Origin: Sulfobacillus thermosulfidooxidans
GTDB lineage: Bacteria; Bacillota; Sulfobacillia; Sulfobacillales; Sulfobacillaceae
DNA length: 64,000 nucleotides
Reading direction: 5' to 3'
NCBI RefSeq assembly: GCF_001280565.1
Contig: NZ_LGRO01000001.1
Location: forward strand, 1,364,001 to 1,428,000
The position numbers and the translations under genes were made by a program. The notes under the pieces are model-generated. The model made no database searches, had not been told where the DNA came from, and saw only the letters and a list, made by a program, of their open reading frames with translations. How positions within the stretch are numbered: the stretch's first letter is position 1; the number at the start of each line of letters is the position of its first letter. Positions 38,349 to 47,894 of the stretch are shown piece by piece.

Positions 38349-39399
38349 CCGCACGAACCTCCTCAGCTGCATCCAAAATTTCTTTCCATAATTCTTCTAC
38401 CATATCTTTTTGATCAACTCGGCGCACGATTTCTCCATGCCGGAAAATCAACCCCATATTCTTTCCGCCGGCAAGACCGACATCGGCTTCACGGGCTTCA
38501 CCGGGCCCGTTCACCGCGCAGCCCATAACCGCCACCGTAATGGGTTCGGCAATCGTCGCGAGCCGTCGTTCGAGCTCATTGGTCACCGGCCACATGTCAA
38601 ATTGTAAGCGCCCACAGGTCGGACAAGCGACAATATTCGCTCCACGGTCCCGCAATTTCAAGCTTTTAAGAATTTCCCAGGCGACGCGAATTTCTTCTTC
38701 ACCTGGCGCAGTCAAGGAGACTCGAATGGTATCCCCAATGCCCTCGGCTAATAAGGTCCCAATGCCAATGGCTGATTTAATCGTGCCTTGAAACAGCGTA
38801 CCGGCTTCGGTGACACCTAAGTGAAGGGGATAATCATAGGTTTTCGCCATCAAACGGTAGGCCGCTACCATAGTCGGCACGTCAGACGCCTTGAGTGACA
38901 CCACGATGTTGTCATAATCCAGATCATTTAAAATTTGAATGTGGCTTGCTGCAGATTTCACCAGCGTCTCGGCAGTTCGACCATAATCCTGCAACAGATG
39001 TTTTTCGATGGAACCGGAATTCACACCAATGCGAATGGGAATCATGCGTTCTTTGGCCGCCCGGACCACTTGTTCGACGCGATCACGCCCGCCAATATTT
39101 CCCGGATTCAAACGCAATTTATCGACCCCGGCTTTAATGACTTCCAGAGCCAGTCGATAATCAAAATGAATATCAGCAACAACGGGAATCGGTGAATGGG
39201 CCACAATCTCTTTAACAGCTTCAGCTGCCTCATGATCTGGCACAGCGACCCGAACAATTTCACATCCTACGTCCACATATCGATAAATTTCATCCAGCGT
39301 GGCTTTTACATTTCTCGTGTCGGTTTTGGTCATGCCTTGCACAACAACTGGGGCCCCGCCACCGATGATGACATCACGTACTCGAACAACTTTGCTCAT
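38308..39399 (-). CDS. ispG: 4-hydroxy-3-methylbut-2-enyl diphosphate synthase
   Basis: 363 residues. Iron-sulfur ligands Cys259, Cys262 (ACPTCGR) and Cys294 (GCAVNGPGEA) are intact. It performs the sixth step of the DXP isoprenoid pathway, and dxr lies in the same cluster. The ATG at 39399 is fixed by homology, but its Shine-Dalgarno AAAGGAGGTG is about 27 bases away, separated by a 21-base hairpin (see 39404-39424). No closer in-frame start exists; a TGA cuts the frame upstream. Confidence 0.96.
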   Translation of the reverse strand: MSKVVRVRDVIIGGGAPVVVQGMTKTDTRNVKATLDEIYRYVDVGCEIVRVAVPDHEAAEAVKEIVAHSPIPVVADIHFDYRLALEVIKAGVDKLRLNPGNIGGRDRVEQVVRAAKERMIPIRIGVNSGSIEKHLLQDYGRTAETLVKSAASHIQILNDLDYDNIVVSLKASDVPTMVAAYRLMAKTYDYPLHLGVTEAGTLFQGTIKSAIGIGTLLAEGIGDTIRVSLTAPGEEEIRVAWEILKSLKLRDRGANIVACPTCGRLQFDMWPVTNELERRLATIAEPITVAVMGCAVNGPGEAREADVGLAGGKNMGLIFRHGEIVRRVDQKDMVEELWKEILDAAEEVRAGGQSSEGNHPQVK

Positions 39400-39403
39400 A
39401 TGG

Positions 39404-39432
39404 GCCCGAAATCAAAATTCGGGCACACCTCC
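39404..39432 (-). promoter_or_regulatory. Shine-Dalgarno plus intervening hairpin before ispG
   Basis: On the minus strand the near-perfect ribosome site AAAGGAGGTG is followed by GCCCGAA-TTTTGAT-TTCGGGC (39404-39424) and then CCAT before the ATG. Folding of the 21-base hairpin would reduce the 27-base gap to a usual 6 or so. Comparable bridging is known for T4 gene 38. A short overlapping leader frame from TTG inside the loop is an alternative. Confidence 0.6.
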
Positions 39433-39480
39433 TTTATCGCTCCAATTCCTCTTATTTTATCTTAACACGACCCGATGCGT

Positions 39481-40503
39481 TCAAGCATGGAATAAATGTT
39501 CGATATCATGAAAGGTCACAACCAGGACCAACGCCATTAGAAGCACAAATCCCACAAAGTGAATCATGTTCTCCCGGTCAGGATCCATAGCCTTGTGCCT
39601 GATTCCCTCAACGGCCATTAAAAATAGACGGCTCCCATCTAAAACGGGAATTGGCAAGATATTAAAGAGGCCCAAGTTGGCCGACAGTGCAGCGGATAGC
39701 AGCAAAAGCTGCACCAATCCCGATTGTGCTGCTTGACCCACCAGTTCGGCAATCCCTACTGGGCCTGTTAAGTCGAACGGACCGTGACCGCTTAATAAAC
39801 GGAACAATGCAAGGAACCAGGCCCCGGTCAGCTGGATGGTTTGAGTTACCCCGGCAACTAAAGCTTTAAAGGGATTGAGATGAATAGTGATGACTGTCGG
39901 TTTTATCCCGATAACATACTGATGCAGGGTTTTATCATAGCGCGTCTTCATGGGAAACGTTTGACGGTGACCGTGGCGGACAACCGTCACGTCCATGACG
40001 TGATTATGATGAGCCACGATGGCCGAAGCAAGTTCTTCCCAATTGGTCACCGGAGTGCCGTCAATATTGACAATTTTATCGCCGGGCCGGATGCCAGCCT
40101 CATAAGCCGGATAATGCGGCAATGCCTGCTGGACCGTGGTGGTCGCAGTGGGAATACCAACAGGTCCAAAGCTGATCGCATACAATACCGCAGCCAAAAT
40201 CAGATTCATAAAAGGGCCCGCCAACACCACTAAAAATCTCTGCCATAAAGGCCGATTGGGAAATTCACGAGGATCGCCCGTCTTATCCCCTTCCATGCCG
40301 GCAAGACGCACATATCCTCCTAAAGGAATGATGCGCAAGGCATATTGCGTTTCTCCCCACTTATGCTTATACAACGATGGGCCAAAACCTAAAGAATACT
40401 CATTAACGCGCATACCAAAGGCCTTGGCCACTAAAAAGTGTCCCAACTCATGTACGGCAACCAGCACACCAAAGACTAGAATTATGGCGATTACTGTCGT
40501 CAT
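39481..40503 (-). CDS. rseP: Site-2 protease RseP/RasP
   Basis: 340 residues, membrane zinc metalloprotease. HELGH at 18-22 in the first membrane segment and NILPIPVLDGSRLF near residue 290 supply the metal ligands; a PDZ domain (about 110-190) lies between. It cleaves anti-sigma factors and remnant signal peptides within the membrane. Located after dxr as in Bacillus. Confidence 0.95.
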   Translation of the reverse strand: MTTVIAIILVFGVLVAVHELGHFLVAKAFGMRVNEYSLGFGPSLYKHKWGETQYALRIIPLGGYVRLAGMEGDKTGDPREFPNRPLWQRFLVVLAGPFMNLILAAVLYAISFGPVGIPTATTTVQQALPHYPAYEAGIRPGDKIVNIDGTPVTNWEELASAIVAHHNHVMDVTVVRHGHRQTFPMKTRYDKTLHQYVIGIKPTVITIHLNPFKALVAGVTQTIQLTGAWFLALFRLLSGHGPFDLTGPVGIAELVGQAAQSGLVQLLLLSAALSANLGLFNILPIPVLDGSRLFLMAVEGIRHKAMDPDRENMIHFVGFVLLMALVLVVTFHDIEHLFHA

Positions 40504-40533
40504 CGGCTTCCCTCCCTTAGGGTGGTACAGTGC

Positions 40534-41688
40534 TTATTGCTGATAGCGTCGAGCGACCCGCGCAGCATCTTGTCGGGCCCATTGGTCGGCATCCAGAATA
40601 TCCTCAAGGGTTACCACCGGCCGGTTATCCCGGAAATCCTGCAAAACCTCTTTAATGATGTCAATAATGGATAAAAAGCCGATTTCCCGCGATAAAAAGA
40701 GGGATACCGCGACTTCATTGGCGGCATTGAGAACGGTGGGTACAAGTCCCCCCATTCTTCCCGCTTCGCGGGCAATCCGCAAGGATTCAAACGTCTCGGT
40801 ATCCGGCGGCTCAAATGTTAAGGGCTGACGGATCAAGTCTAACGGTTGTTGAGGAAGGGGCCAGCGCTCCGGCCAGCTGAGTGCAACTTGCACAGGAACC
40901 GCCATGTCCGGCCATCCCAACTGGGCCATCGTTGCGCCATCAACAAACTCCACAAGGGAATGCACGACACTTTGGGGATGAATAACCACGTCTATTTGAT
41001 CATATGTCACATCAAATAAGTGATGGGCTTCAATAATCTCTAACCCTTTATTCATCAGTGTCGCGGAATCGACGGTGATTTTTGCACCCATGGCCCAATT
41101 AGGATGTTTGAGCGCATCTTCGACGCGGACATTAACCAAATCCTTTCGAGTTCGTCCCCGAAAAGGACCTCCTGAGCATGTGAGTACGATACGACGTAAT
41201 GGCTGGTCTAAGGCGAGACATTGAAAAATCGCAGAGTGTTCACTATCCACCGGAATGATGTGACTACCACTTGTCTTCGCGGCTTGCCGGACCAAATCCC
41301 CAGCCGCCACCATCGTTTCTTTGTTTGCCAGTAAGATGTCCTTGCCGTGGCGAATGGCTGTTAATGTTGGCAAAAGCCCGGCAAAACCCGTCATGGCCCC
41401 AATGACTTTGTCTGCCGGGGATGAAGCAATTTCTTCCAAAATCGCATCGAATCCAGCTATGATACGCGGCCCCCCGGATGTCTTTTGGGATCGAAGTTTC
41501 AAGGCGGCCTTTGTATCTGTTAGTCCCACCCAGTTGGCATGAAGGGTTGTACCCATTTCCCACAAACGCTCAAAATTGGTGTGCGCAACTAGGCCATCGA
41601 CGCGAATACGGTCGGCATCGTGCTGGAGAACCCGAAAAGCTGTTTCTCCGACAGAACCGGTTGCCCCCAAAACAATGATTTGTGTCAT
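40534..41688 (-). CDS. dxr: 1-deoxy-D-xylulose 5-phosphate reductoisomerase
   Basis: 384 residues from ATG 41688 with ribosome site GAGGCG; the longer frame is rejected because Dxr begins MTQIIVLGATGSVGE. NADPH site GATGSVG, metal/substrate site VDSEHSAIFQCL and SGGPFRGRT, and the ATLMNKGLEIIEAHHLF motif are intact. It makes 2-C-methyl-D-erythritol 4-phosphate, the second step of the DXP pathway. Precedes rseP with a 30-base gap. Confidence 0.96.
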   Translation of the reverse strand: MTQIIVLGATGSVGETAFRVLQHDADRIRVDGLVAHTNFERLWEMGTTLHANWVGLTDTKAALKLRSQKTSGGPRIIAGFDAILEEIASSPADKVIGAMTGFAGLLPTLTAIRHGKDILLANKETMVAAGDLVRQAAKTSGSHIIPVDSEHSAIFQCLALDQPLRRIVLTCSGGPFRGRTRKDLVNVRVEDALKHPNWAMGAKITVDSATLMNKGLEIIEAHHLFDVTYDQIDVVIHPQSVVHSLVEFVDGATMAQLGWPDMAVPVQVALSWPERWPLPQQPLDLIRQPLTFEPPDTETFESLRIAREAGRMGGLVPTVLNAANEVAVSLFLSREIGFLSIIDIIKEVLQDFRDNRPVVTLEDILDADQWARQDAARVARRYQQ

Positions 41689-41725
41689 AATCGCCTCATC
41701 TTTCCTGGCATTTTTCTCCTTCTCG

Positions 41726-42760
41726 TTAGCTTTTGCTATCAAGAGCGGGAGGATCAAAGACTTGTGCCATCACCTTGATGATGACTGCCGAGATCGGTCC
41801 GACTAAAAAGCCAGACGCCCCGAAGAATTGGACCCCCAAGTACAATGCGAGTATGGCTACAAGCGGGTGAAGGCCCATATTCTGGCCCACGAGGCGAGGT
41901 TCAGCAATTTGCCTAACCAATGCCACCGCTAACATCACGATAACAATCTTTGCCGTGGTTACCGGGTGACCCGTAACCAGTTGAACCAGGGCCCAAGGAA
42001 TCAAAATTGTTGTGGGACCCATATAAGGAATAAAATCGAGAACGCCAGCCACAATGCCAATCAACACAGCATAATGCATTCCTAGTAACAACAACCCAGT
42101 CATCGTGCCTAGAGCAGTCAAACTCACGAGCATAAGTTGTGCTTTGAGAAAACCCAAAGTACCCGAAGTGATATCCATGCGCATCGATGCCACATAAGGA
42201 CGCCAAGGCGGCGGAAACCACGCTACAACATACTGAGCTACTCGCTCCTTATCGCGCATAATAAAAAAGGCTGCCATTACGGCTACCATTAACATTAACA
42301 TGGTATCCGGCAAATGGACGAGAAAATTTGCTACCATGCGAAGAATCGATTCGACTAAACGCGATACGGTTTCCATTTGCATTTGCCACCCCTCACGGCC
42401 TGGGCCAAAGGGCTGTCGAACCTGTCCCAATTTGTCAACGAATACGTATAAAGTCTGCTCGATTGTGGTCACAACCGCAGGTAACGTTCTCATAAGTTGC
42501 TTCAATTCCGTCACCAATACGGTCGCCAGCACAGTCAGGATCACAAACAATCCCAAAATCGAAGATATGACAGCTAAAAGTGCTGCTATACTTCGTGAAA
42601 GGCCCCAATGCTCCAGTTTACCCACAATGGGATCTAACCACACTGCCAACAAAACCGCGAGGACAAATGGCATAAGAAGACCACTATACCATCGCCAGAA
42701 CGCATACACTGTGCCACACATGACGATCCAGATGATCATCCGTTTGATATAGTTGCGCAT
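41726..42760 (-). CDS. AI-2E family (PerM-type) membrane protein
   Basis: 344 residues, about 7-8 membrane segments. Family features: paired hydrophobic N-terminal helices ending in AVWLDPIV, a central non-membrane helix-rich region, and DFIPYMGPTTILIPWALVQL near the C-terminus. Relatives are described as AI-2 exporters, Na+/H+ antiporters or the sporulation protein YtvI; the substrate here is unknown. It lies between cdsA and dxr, where Bacillus has no such gene. Confidence 0.85.
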   Translation of the reverse strand: MRNYIKRMIIWIVMCGTVYAFWRWYSGLLMPFVLAVLLAVWLDPIVGKLEHWGLSRSIAALLAVISSILGLFVILTVLATVLVTELKQLMRTLPAVVTTIEQTLYVFVDKLGQVRQPFGPGREGWQMQMETVSRLVESILRMVANFLVHLPDTMLMLMVAVMAAFFIMRDKERVAQYVVAWFPPPWRPYVASMRMDITSGTLGFLKAQLMLVSLTALGTMTGLLLLGMHYAVLIGIVAGVLDFIPYMGPTTILIPWALVQLVTGHPVTTAKIVIVMLAVALVRQIAEPRLVGQNMGLHPLVAILALYLGVQFFGASGFLVGPISAVIIKVMAQVFDPPALDSKS

Positions 42761-42778
42761 TAGCCTGCCTCCATGCAG

Positions 42779-43561
42779 CTAATGTATGCCCAAGCCTCGC
42801 AACAAATAATAGGCAATGGGTAAGGTTAGCAAAGATGAATCAAAACGGTCGAGTACGCCCCCATGCCCTGGTAATAAACCTCCCGAATCTTTTACCCCAC
42901 TGTACCTTTTAATGGCAGATTCCAACAAATCGCCGATTTGTCCCATGACACTGATCACCAGGCCAAATACCAACCCGTCTACCACCTGGGTATGCATTAG
43001 ATAAAAGGCGCCAATGGCCACCACGGTACCGCCCACGGTGCCTCCGACCGTTCCTTCCCATGTCTTTCCCGGACTGACACGTGGCATTAATTTGTGTTTG
43101 CCAAAGCGGCGGCCCACAAAGAAGGCCATGGTGTCCGTCGTCCAAATCACAGCAAAAAATGTATACGCCAAGAATTGTCCATGAACCATCTCGCGAATCA
43201 GAGGAAGGAACGCAAAAAACAGCCCGACATACAGGGCCACCCACGTCGTGGTAACAGCTCCTTGCAGACTTTCCTGTGGTGAACTTAATAAGGCCACAAC
43301 GGCAACAACAGCCACCCCTAAAACCAATACCGACATTAAAGGCTTACCTAGCCCCACTGCCGTGAGTAGAGACCAAATCCATAAAATGGCCAGCCAGGGA
43401 TAAAATACAATGCCACGGGAATGAAACATTCGGTGAATTTCTACAACACCAATTGCCGCTAAAATGGCAACACCCGCCACCAAAAACCATCCTCCCAAAT
43501 ACACCAAGAGAATGATGACGGGAATTCCAAATGTCGCGGTTAGTATTCGAAGTCCCAGCAC
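42779..43561 (-). CDS. cdsA: Phosphatidate cytidylyltransferase
   Basis: 260 residues, about eight membrane segments. The CdsA signature lies at the C-terminus: SAIKRYSGVKDSGGLLPGHGG followed by LDRFDS; upstream PRVSPGKTWEG is also typical. It makes CDP-diacylglycerol, precursor of all phospholipids. Follows uppS with 12 bases between, as in Bacillus. Confidence 0.96.
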   Translation of the reverse strand: MLGLRILTATFGIPVIILLVYLGGWFLVAGVAILAAIGVVEIHRMFHSRGIVFYPWLAILWIWSLLTAVGLGKPLMSVLVLGVAVVAVVALLSSPQESLQGAVTTTWVALYVGLFFAFLPLIREMVHGQFLAYTFFAVIWTTDTMAFFVGRRFGKHKLMPRVSPGKTWEGTVGGTVGGTVVAIGAFYLMHTQVVDGLVFGLVISVMGQIGDLLESAIKRYSGVKDSGGLLPGHGGVLDRFDSSLLTLPIAYYLLRGLGIH

Positions 43562-43573
43562 ACCCGTTACTCC

Positions 43574-44332
43574 TTATTCCCGAAGGCCGCCAAAACGCCG
43601 ATCGCGTTTTTGGTAGGCACGAATCGCCTTATGGAGCTCCATCGGGTTGAAATCTGGCCACAACGTCTCCGTGACGTAGATCTCCGCATAAGCAAGCTGC
43701 CATAAAAGAAAATTGGAAATGCGAAGTTCTCCACTCGAACGAATCAATAGATCCGGATCCGGTAAACCTGCGGTATCTAAGTGAGCGGCAATCGCATTGG
43801 CTGTCATATAGCTGTCCGGAGACAAAGGACGATGCTCATCAAGCCAGCGATTGACCGCGCGAACCAATTCATCCCGCCCACCATAATTTAAGGCTAAATT
43901 TAAGACCATTCGTGTCTCAGCGGCGGTTTCGCGCATAGCTGCATCAATGGCTTTCTGAGCCCGTACCGGCAAAGCTCCAACATTCCCAATCGTCTGGATA
44001 CGAACCCCTTCAGCCTTCAGCTCGGCCGTTTCAGACCGCAAATATTCCACTAATAAATCCCATAGAGCCTCGACTTCGACTTGAGGCCTGGACCAATTCT
44101 CGGTAGAAAAAGCATAGACTGTCAAGACTTCGATGCCCATTGCAGCGCACTCTTTGACAATGGGCTTCAACGCCTTTACACCGGCACGATGTCCTTCGGC
44201 ACGATTTAGACCTCTTTGTTGAGCCCAACGGCCGTTTCCGTCCATGATAATGGCAATGTGGCGGGGCAACTTGCCGTATTGAGCGGAATTTTGTGAATCC
44301 AACATAAGGTGTTGTCGAGCATCTGTGTCCAT
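43574..44332 (-). CDS. uppS: Undecaprenyl diphosphate synthase
   Basis: 252 residues from ATG 44332 (ribosome site GGGAGG); an upstream TTG would lie within that site. Catalytic Asp31 in IAIIMDGNGRWA, then GHRAGV, and LLIRSSGELRISNFLLWQLAYAE, all conserved for cis-prenyltransferases. It builds the C55 lipid carrier for cell-wall synthesis. UppP at 6454-7233 recycles the same lipid. Confidence 0.97.
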   Translation of the reverse strand: MDTDARQHLMLDSQNSAQYGKLPRHIAIIMDGNGRWAQQRGLNRAEGHRAGVKALKPIVKECAAMGIEVLTVYAFSTENWSRPQVEVEALWDLLVEYLRSETAELKAEGVRIQTIGNVGALPVRAQKAIDAAMRETAAETRMVLNLALNYGGRDELVRAVNRWLDEHRPLSPDSYMTANAIAAHLDTAGLPDPDLLIRSSGELRISNFLLWQLAYAEIYVTETLWPDFNPMELHKAIRAYQKRDRRFGGLRE

Positions 44333-44369
44333 CAGGCCTCCCAAAAGCGCGACATGGTATTGTGAGAAC

Positions 44370-44927
44370 TCAGGGCGTTAAAATTTCCCGTTCGCGTCCT
44401 TCTGCAACGCCTTCCAGCTCTTTAATGTACCGGTCGGTCAGTTTCTGCACATCATTTTGTCCCCGTCGTTCATCGTCCTCGGTAATGATGTGCTCTTTTT
44501 GTTCAGATTTAAGGGCATCCAAAGCTTCCCGGCGAATATTGCGAATGGCCACTTTCTCTTCTTCGAGCCGTTTACGCAATTGTTTAACTAGATCTTTTCG
44601 ACGCTCCTCTGTCAACATCGGAACACTGACCCGCAGTACCGCTCCATCGACGCGGACCGATACTCCTAAATCGGCTTTCATAATAGCTTTTTCAATCGCC
44701 GGAATGGCATTCCGGTCAAAGGGCTGAACAATCAGTGTGCGGGATTCGGGAACAGAAATTCCTGCGAGATGTTGTAATGGCGTAATGGCTCCATAATAAT
44801 CAACCGGGACCTTTTCTAAAAGACCCGGATGGGCCCGTCCGGCTCGCATGGAATTCAAATCTCGCTCAAAAACCTCGACAGCCTTTTTCATTTTATTCTC
44901 GGCATCACTCAAAATATCCTTAAGCAT
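44370..44927 (-). CDS. frr: Ribosome recycling factor
   Basis: 185 residues, the constant family length. A coiled three-helix bundle plus a beta-barrel domain (residues about 30-105) can be traced; [20 protein letters not shown] and the C-terminal [15 protein letters not shown] are typical. With EF-G it splits post-termination ribosomes. The ATG lies inside the end of pyrH (8-base overlap). Confidence 0.97.
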   Translation of the reverse strand: MLKDILSDAENKMKKAVEVFERDLNSMRAGRAHPGLLEKVPVDYYGAITPLQHLAGISVPESRTLIVQPFDRNAIPAIEKAIMKADLGVSVRVDGAVLRVSVPMLTEERRKDLVKQLRKRLEEEKVAIRNIRREALDALKSEQKEHIITEDDERRGQNDVQKLTDRYIKELEGVAEGREREILTP

Positions 44928-45651
44928 GATGATCGCTCCTTACAAACGTGCCAATCGGTTCACCCAGCACTACCTTCCGGATGTTGCCGTATTGATTCAT
45001 GTTGAAGACGACGATGGGTATGTTATTGTCCATACACAATGATGTCGCTGTGGCATCCATCACACGAAGGTTTTCTTTTAGCACATCAAGATAGCCGATT
45101 TCGTCCAATTTTTTCGCTTGGGGATTGGTACGCGGATCGGCATCATAAACTCCCGCTTCTTTCGTGGCCTTTAACATGACATCAGCTTCAATTTCTGCGG
45201 CCCGTAACGCTGCAGTCGTATCCGTAGAGAAATACGGATTCCCATTCCCCGCAGCAAAAATCACCACCCGGTTTTTTTCTAAATGGTTAATGGCGCGACG
45301 GCGAATGTAGGGCTCCGCAACCTCTTTCATCTCAATGGCTGTTTGCACGCGTACAGGAACGCCGTGTTTTTCTAACGCATCCATCAAGGCCAGGGCATTG
45401 ATAACCGTTGCCAGCATGCCCATATAATCTGCTGTGGCGCGGTCCATACCCTTTGAAGATCCCGATTGTCCCCGCCAGATATTACCGCCACCAACAACAA
45501 CCGCAGTCTGTACACCTAAACTTAACACGTCCTTGATTTGGCGGGCAATACTATCCACGACCGTGGGGTCAATCCCGTATCCGGCAGATCCTGCAAGTGC
45601 TTCCCCGGACAGTTTGAGGACGATGCGGCGATATTTTGGCTGTTCGGACAT
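44920..45651 (-). CDS. pyrH: UMP kinase
   Basis: 243 residues from ATG 45651, ribosome site GGGAGGAG. Amino-acid-kinase fold: [21 protein letters not shown], and [21 protein letters not shown]. It phosphorylates UMP to UDP and is feedback-controlled by UTP. Located between tsf and frr in the usual order. Confidence 0.97.
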   Translation of the reverse strand: MSEQPKYRRIVLKLSGEALAGSAGYGIDPTVVDSIARQIKDVLSLGVQTAVVVGGGNIWRGQSGSSKGMDRATADYMGMLATVINALALMDALEKHGVPVRVQTAIEMKEVAEPYIRRRAINHLEKNRVVIFAAGNGNPYFSTDTTAALRAAEIEADVMLKATKEAGVYDADPRTNPQAKKLDEIGYLDVLKENLRVMDATATSLCMDNNIPIVVFNMNQYGNIRKVVLGEPIGTFVRSDHHA

Positions 45652-45704
45652 TATTGCTCCTCCCTTGAGCGTACTTGAAGGGCACAATGTGCCCTTCATT
45701 TTGG

Positions 45705-46316
45705 TTAAGCCAGTGTGACAGGCAATTCTTCCCCACGTTCAAACCGGGCAAAACGTCTCACAACAATTTGCTCGCCAAGTCGAGCGATGTGCTCCTTTAA
45801 TAATTGATCGACGGTGATGTCCGGATTTTTAATAAAGGGTTGGTCCAACAAGCATACTTCCTTATAGAACTTCTCGATGCGTCCGGCTACCATTTTTTCC
45901 ACAATAGCAGGCGGTTTCCCCTCATTTTGTGCTTGGGCGCTGAGGACTTGGCGTTCATGCTCAATTTCTTCCGGAGGCACTTGTTCCCGGCTCACATAAC
46001 GGGGATTGGCTGCTGCGATATGCATCGCGATATCATGAGCCAATGTATGGAAATCCGCCGTGTTAGCAACAAAGTCTGTCTCACAATTGATCTCAAGCAA
46101 GACACCAATGCGGCCTTGTAAGTGAATATAGCTTTCGATTAAGCCTTCATTGGCTTCTCGACCAGCTTTCTTGGCGGCTTGGGCTAATCCCCGTTCACGC
46201 AAAATGTCTATCGCCCGTTCAAAGTCCCCATTTGCTTGTTCGAGTGCCTTTTTACATTCCATCATGCCAGCACCCGTCATTTCACGAAGCTTCTTCACGT
46301 CATTCGCGGATATCAC
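45705..46316 (-). CDS. tsf: Elongation factor Ts, short form
   Basis: 203 residues from GTG 46316, ribosome site GAGGAGG. N-terminal UBA-like domain with [16 protein letters not shown], then a core with [10 protein letters not shown]. About 90 residues shorter than the Bacillus or E. coli protein: the core lacks its second half and coiled-coil, a compact form seen in several Gram-positive and thermophilic lineages. It reloads EF-Tu with GTP. Confidence 0.95.
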   Translation of the reverse strand: MISANDVKKLREMTGAGMMECKKALEQANGDFERAIDILRERGLAQAAKKAGREANEGLIESYIHLQGRIGVLLEINCETDFVANTADFHTLAHDIAMHIAAANPRYVSREQVPPEEIEHERQVLSAQAQNEGKPPAIVEKMVAGRIEKFYKEVCLLDQPFIKNPDITVDQLLKEHIARLGEQIVVRRFARFERGEELPVTLA

Positions 46317-46335
46317 AAAAAATCCTCCTCGTAAT

Positions 46336-46359
46336 GAGAGCGACCTCACGGTCGCCCTC
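46336..46359 (-). promoter_or_regulatory. Hairpin between rpsB and tsf
   Basis: A ten-pair stem (one G-T) closing a GTGA loop, 20 bases before the tsf start and without a T-run. It is more likely an RNA-processing or translation-control element than a terminator. Confidence 0.45.
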
Positions 46360-46383
46360 GTATAACAGTGGAATTGTACCGAG

Positions 46384-47109
46384 TTATTGGGCCTCAACAA
46401 CCTCTTCTTGCTGTTCTTCGGTTACGCCACCTTGTCGCCCTTCGATTAAAGCATCAGCAATCTTGCTCGTTAACAGCCTTACGGCCCGAATCGCATCGTC
46501 ATTGCCGGGAATAATGTAATCAATTTCATCAGGGTCACAATTTGTGTCCACAATTCCCACAATAGGGATTCCAAGTTTTCTGGCCTCAGTGACGGCAATG
46601 TGCTCTTTACGGGGATCGACCACAAATACCGCAGCGGGGAGTTGGGTCATTCCTTCAATGCCACCCAAATACTTTTCTAGCTTTTCTTTTTGCCGCATCA
46701 GAATGCTAACTTCTTTTTTCGGTAGGCGTTCCCATTGCCCGCTAGCCTCTTGTTCTTTCAGCTCAGCAAGACGCTTGACGCGTTTTTTAATCGTATCAAA
46801 ATTCGTGAGCATACCGCCTAACCAACGTTGATTCACATAAAAATCACCGGAACGTTGAGCTTCTTCTGCTACGGCTTCTTGCGCTTGTTTTTTCGTTCCA
46901 ATGAACAGCATTCGTCCACCGCTCGCGCCAATTTGACGAACAAAATTGTATGCATCATCAACTTTCCGTACAGTCTTTTGCAAGTCGATGATGTAAATAC
47001 CGTTTCGCTCCGTAAAAATGTAGGGTTTCATTTTAGGGTTCCAACGCCGGGTTTGGTGGCCAAAATGCACACCCGCTTCAAGCAGTTGCTTCATGGAAAT
47101 TACAGCCAT
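46384..47109 (-). CDS. rpsB: 30S ribosomal protein S2
   Basis: 241 residues. [18 protein letters not shown] at the N-terminus, the [16 protein letters not shown] and [13 protein letters not shown] blocks are diagnostic. Acidic C-terminal tail. ATG with ribosome site CCAGGAGG. First gene of the rpsB-tsf-pyrH-frr-uppS-cdsA series. Confidence 0.97.
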   Translation of the reverse strand: MAVISMKQLLEAGVHFGHQTRRWNPKMKPYIFTERNGIYIIDLQKTVRKVDDAYNFVRQIGASGGRMLFIGTKKQAQEAVAEEAQRSGDFYVNQRWLGGMLTNFDTIKKRVKRLAELKEQEASGQWERLPKKEVSILMRQKEKLEKYLGGIEGMTQLPAAVFVVDPRKEHIAVTEARKLGIPIVGIVDTNCDPDEIDYIIPGNDDAIRAVRLLTSKIADALIEGRQGGVTEEQQEEVVEAQ

Positions 47110-47200
47110 TGGTTAATACCTCCTGGTTTGTCCTCCGCAGTCGCTATCACTCGAACCTTAAGCACCAGGGAAACGAACTGCGTGTGTGGTAAAAAATCCT
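47110..47200 (-). promoter_or_regulatory. rpsB 5' leader
   Basis: About 90 transcribed bases before rpsB. CGCAGTTCG (47174-47182) and CGACTGCG (47136-47143) can pair, with one bulged base, forming a closing stem over an internal loop. Leaders that bind S2 and repress the operon are known in several bacteria; this one is a candidate by position. Confidence 0.4.
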
Positions 47201-47205
47201 AGCGA

Positions 47206-47234
47206 ATTATATCACAATCACCCGATCCCAGCAA
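47206..47234 (-). promoter_or_regulatory. Promoter of the rpsB operon
   Basis: Minus strand: -35 TTGCTG (47229-47234), 17-base spacer, -10 TATAAT (47206-47211). Expected start of transcription near 47199. A housekeeping SigA-type site. Confidence 0.75.
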
Positions 47235-47245
47235 GCCTATGGCCG

Positions 47246-47704
47246 TTAAGGAATCGTCACCTGTATAGGAATACTGATAGGGCCGAACGAAACGCTGACA
47301 TCGAGTTTTTGCGGGTGTGTTAAAACGAACCGTGTGATATTCTGACTCAATTGCCCTGAACCCATTTGACGCTGAAGATAATTCATCATAGAGGTGTTCA
47401 TATCATGCATCAATTGCTGTTGCAATTGCTCCTCATTGTTAGGATTGATCCCTAAGGGAATACCGTCAACCTGGATATTCACCGTGTGCACCAAGCGGAT
47501 CATACTACGATTCAGCAACGGCCTAATCTGCTCTTCAAGATTCGCTGTTAAACCCTCGCGTTTGACCTGACTCATAGTCCCTAGGACCACGGCAGAGACC
47601 GTGCTTGGAGGCACAACGACCGATATTCCCACGACACTCAACCACAGCATTTCGAATGCAAGCACGGCTCCGCCGCCAACAAGCATGCCTTTTAGCCACG
47701 TCAA
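47246..47704 (-). CDS. Unknown membrane-anchored protein
   Basis: 152 residues from TTG 47704, preceded by GGGGAGG; the frame stays open to 47791 but without a ribosome site. One hydrophobic segment (about residues 5-35) and an extracytoplasmic domain with a Gln-rich helical part (EEQLQQQLMHDMN) and a beta-rich C-terminus. Topology resembles the sporulation protein YunB, yet I see no clear motif and do not assign it. It overlaps the rpsB promoter region at its 3' side by a few tens of bases only. Confidence 0.65.
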   Translation of the reverse strand: MTWLKGMLVGGGAVLAFEMLWLSVVGISVVVPPSTVSAVVLGTMSQVKREGLTANLEEQIRPLLNRSMIRLVHTVNIQVDGIPLGINPNNEEQLQQQLMHDMNTSMMNYLQRQMGSGQLSQNITRFVLTHPQKLDVSVSFGPISIPIQVTIP

Positions 47705-47894
47705 AACTCTGTTCCTCCCCGGTCCCACACGATCAATATCCTCACACTTCCAGTATGGCTTAATCCCTTTCTCGTCATAATATGACTGCAATTGTTCGGT
47801 CAGGTGATCAAATAACGCATCAAAACGTGTCCATCACGTTGAACCATCAGTTTTGTCGCAGACAAAGTTCATGTGTACGAGGAGGTTTAAAACG

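Noticed and set aside
38349-38420. T-box upstream of proS
   Set aside because: The gene starts inside ispG; no room for a leader and no T-box sequence.
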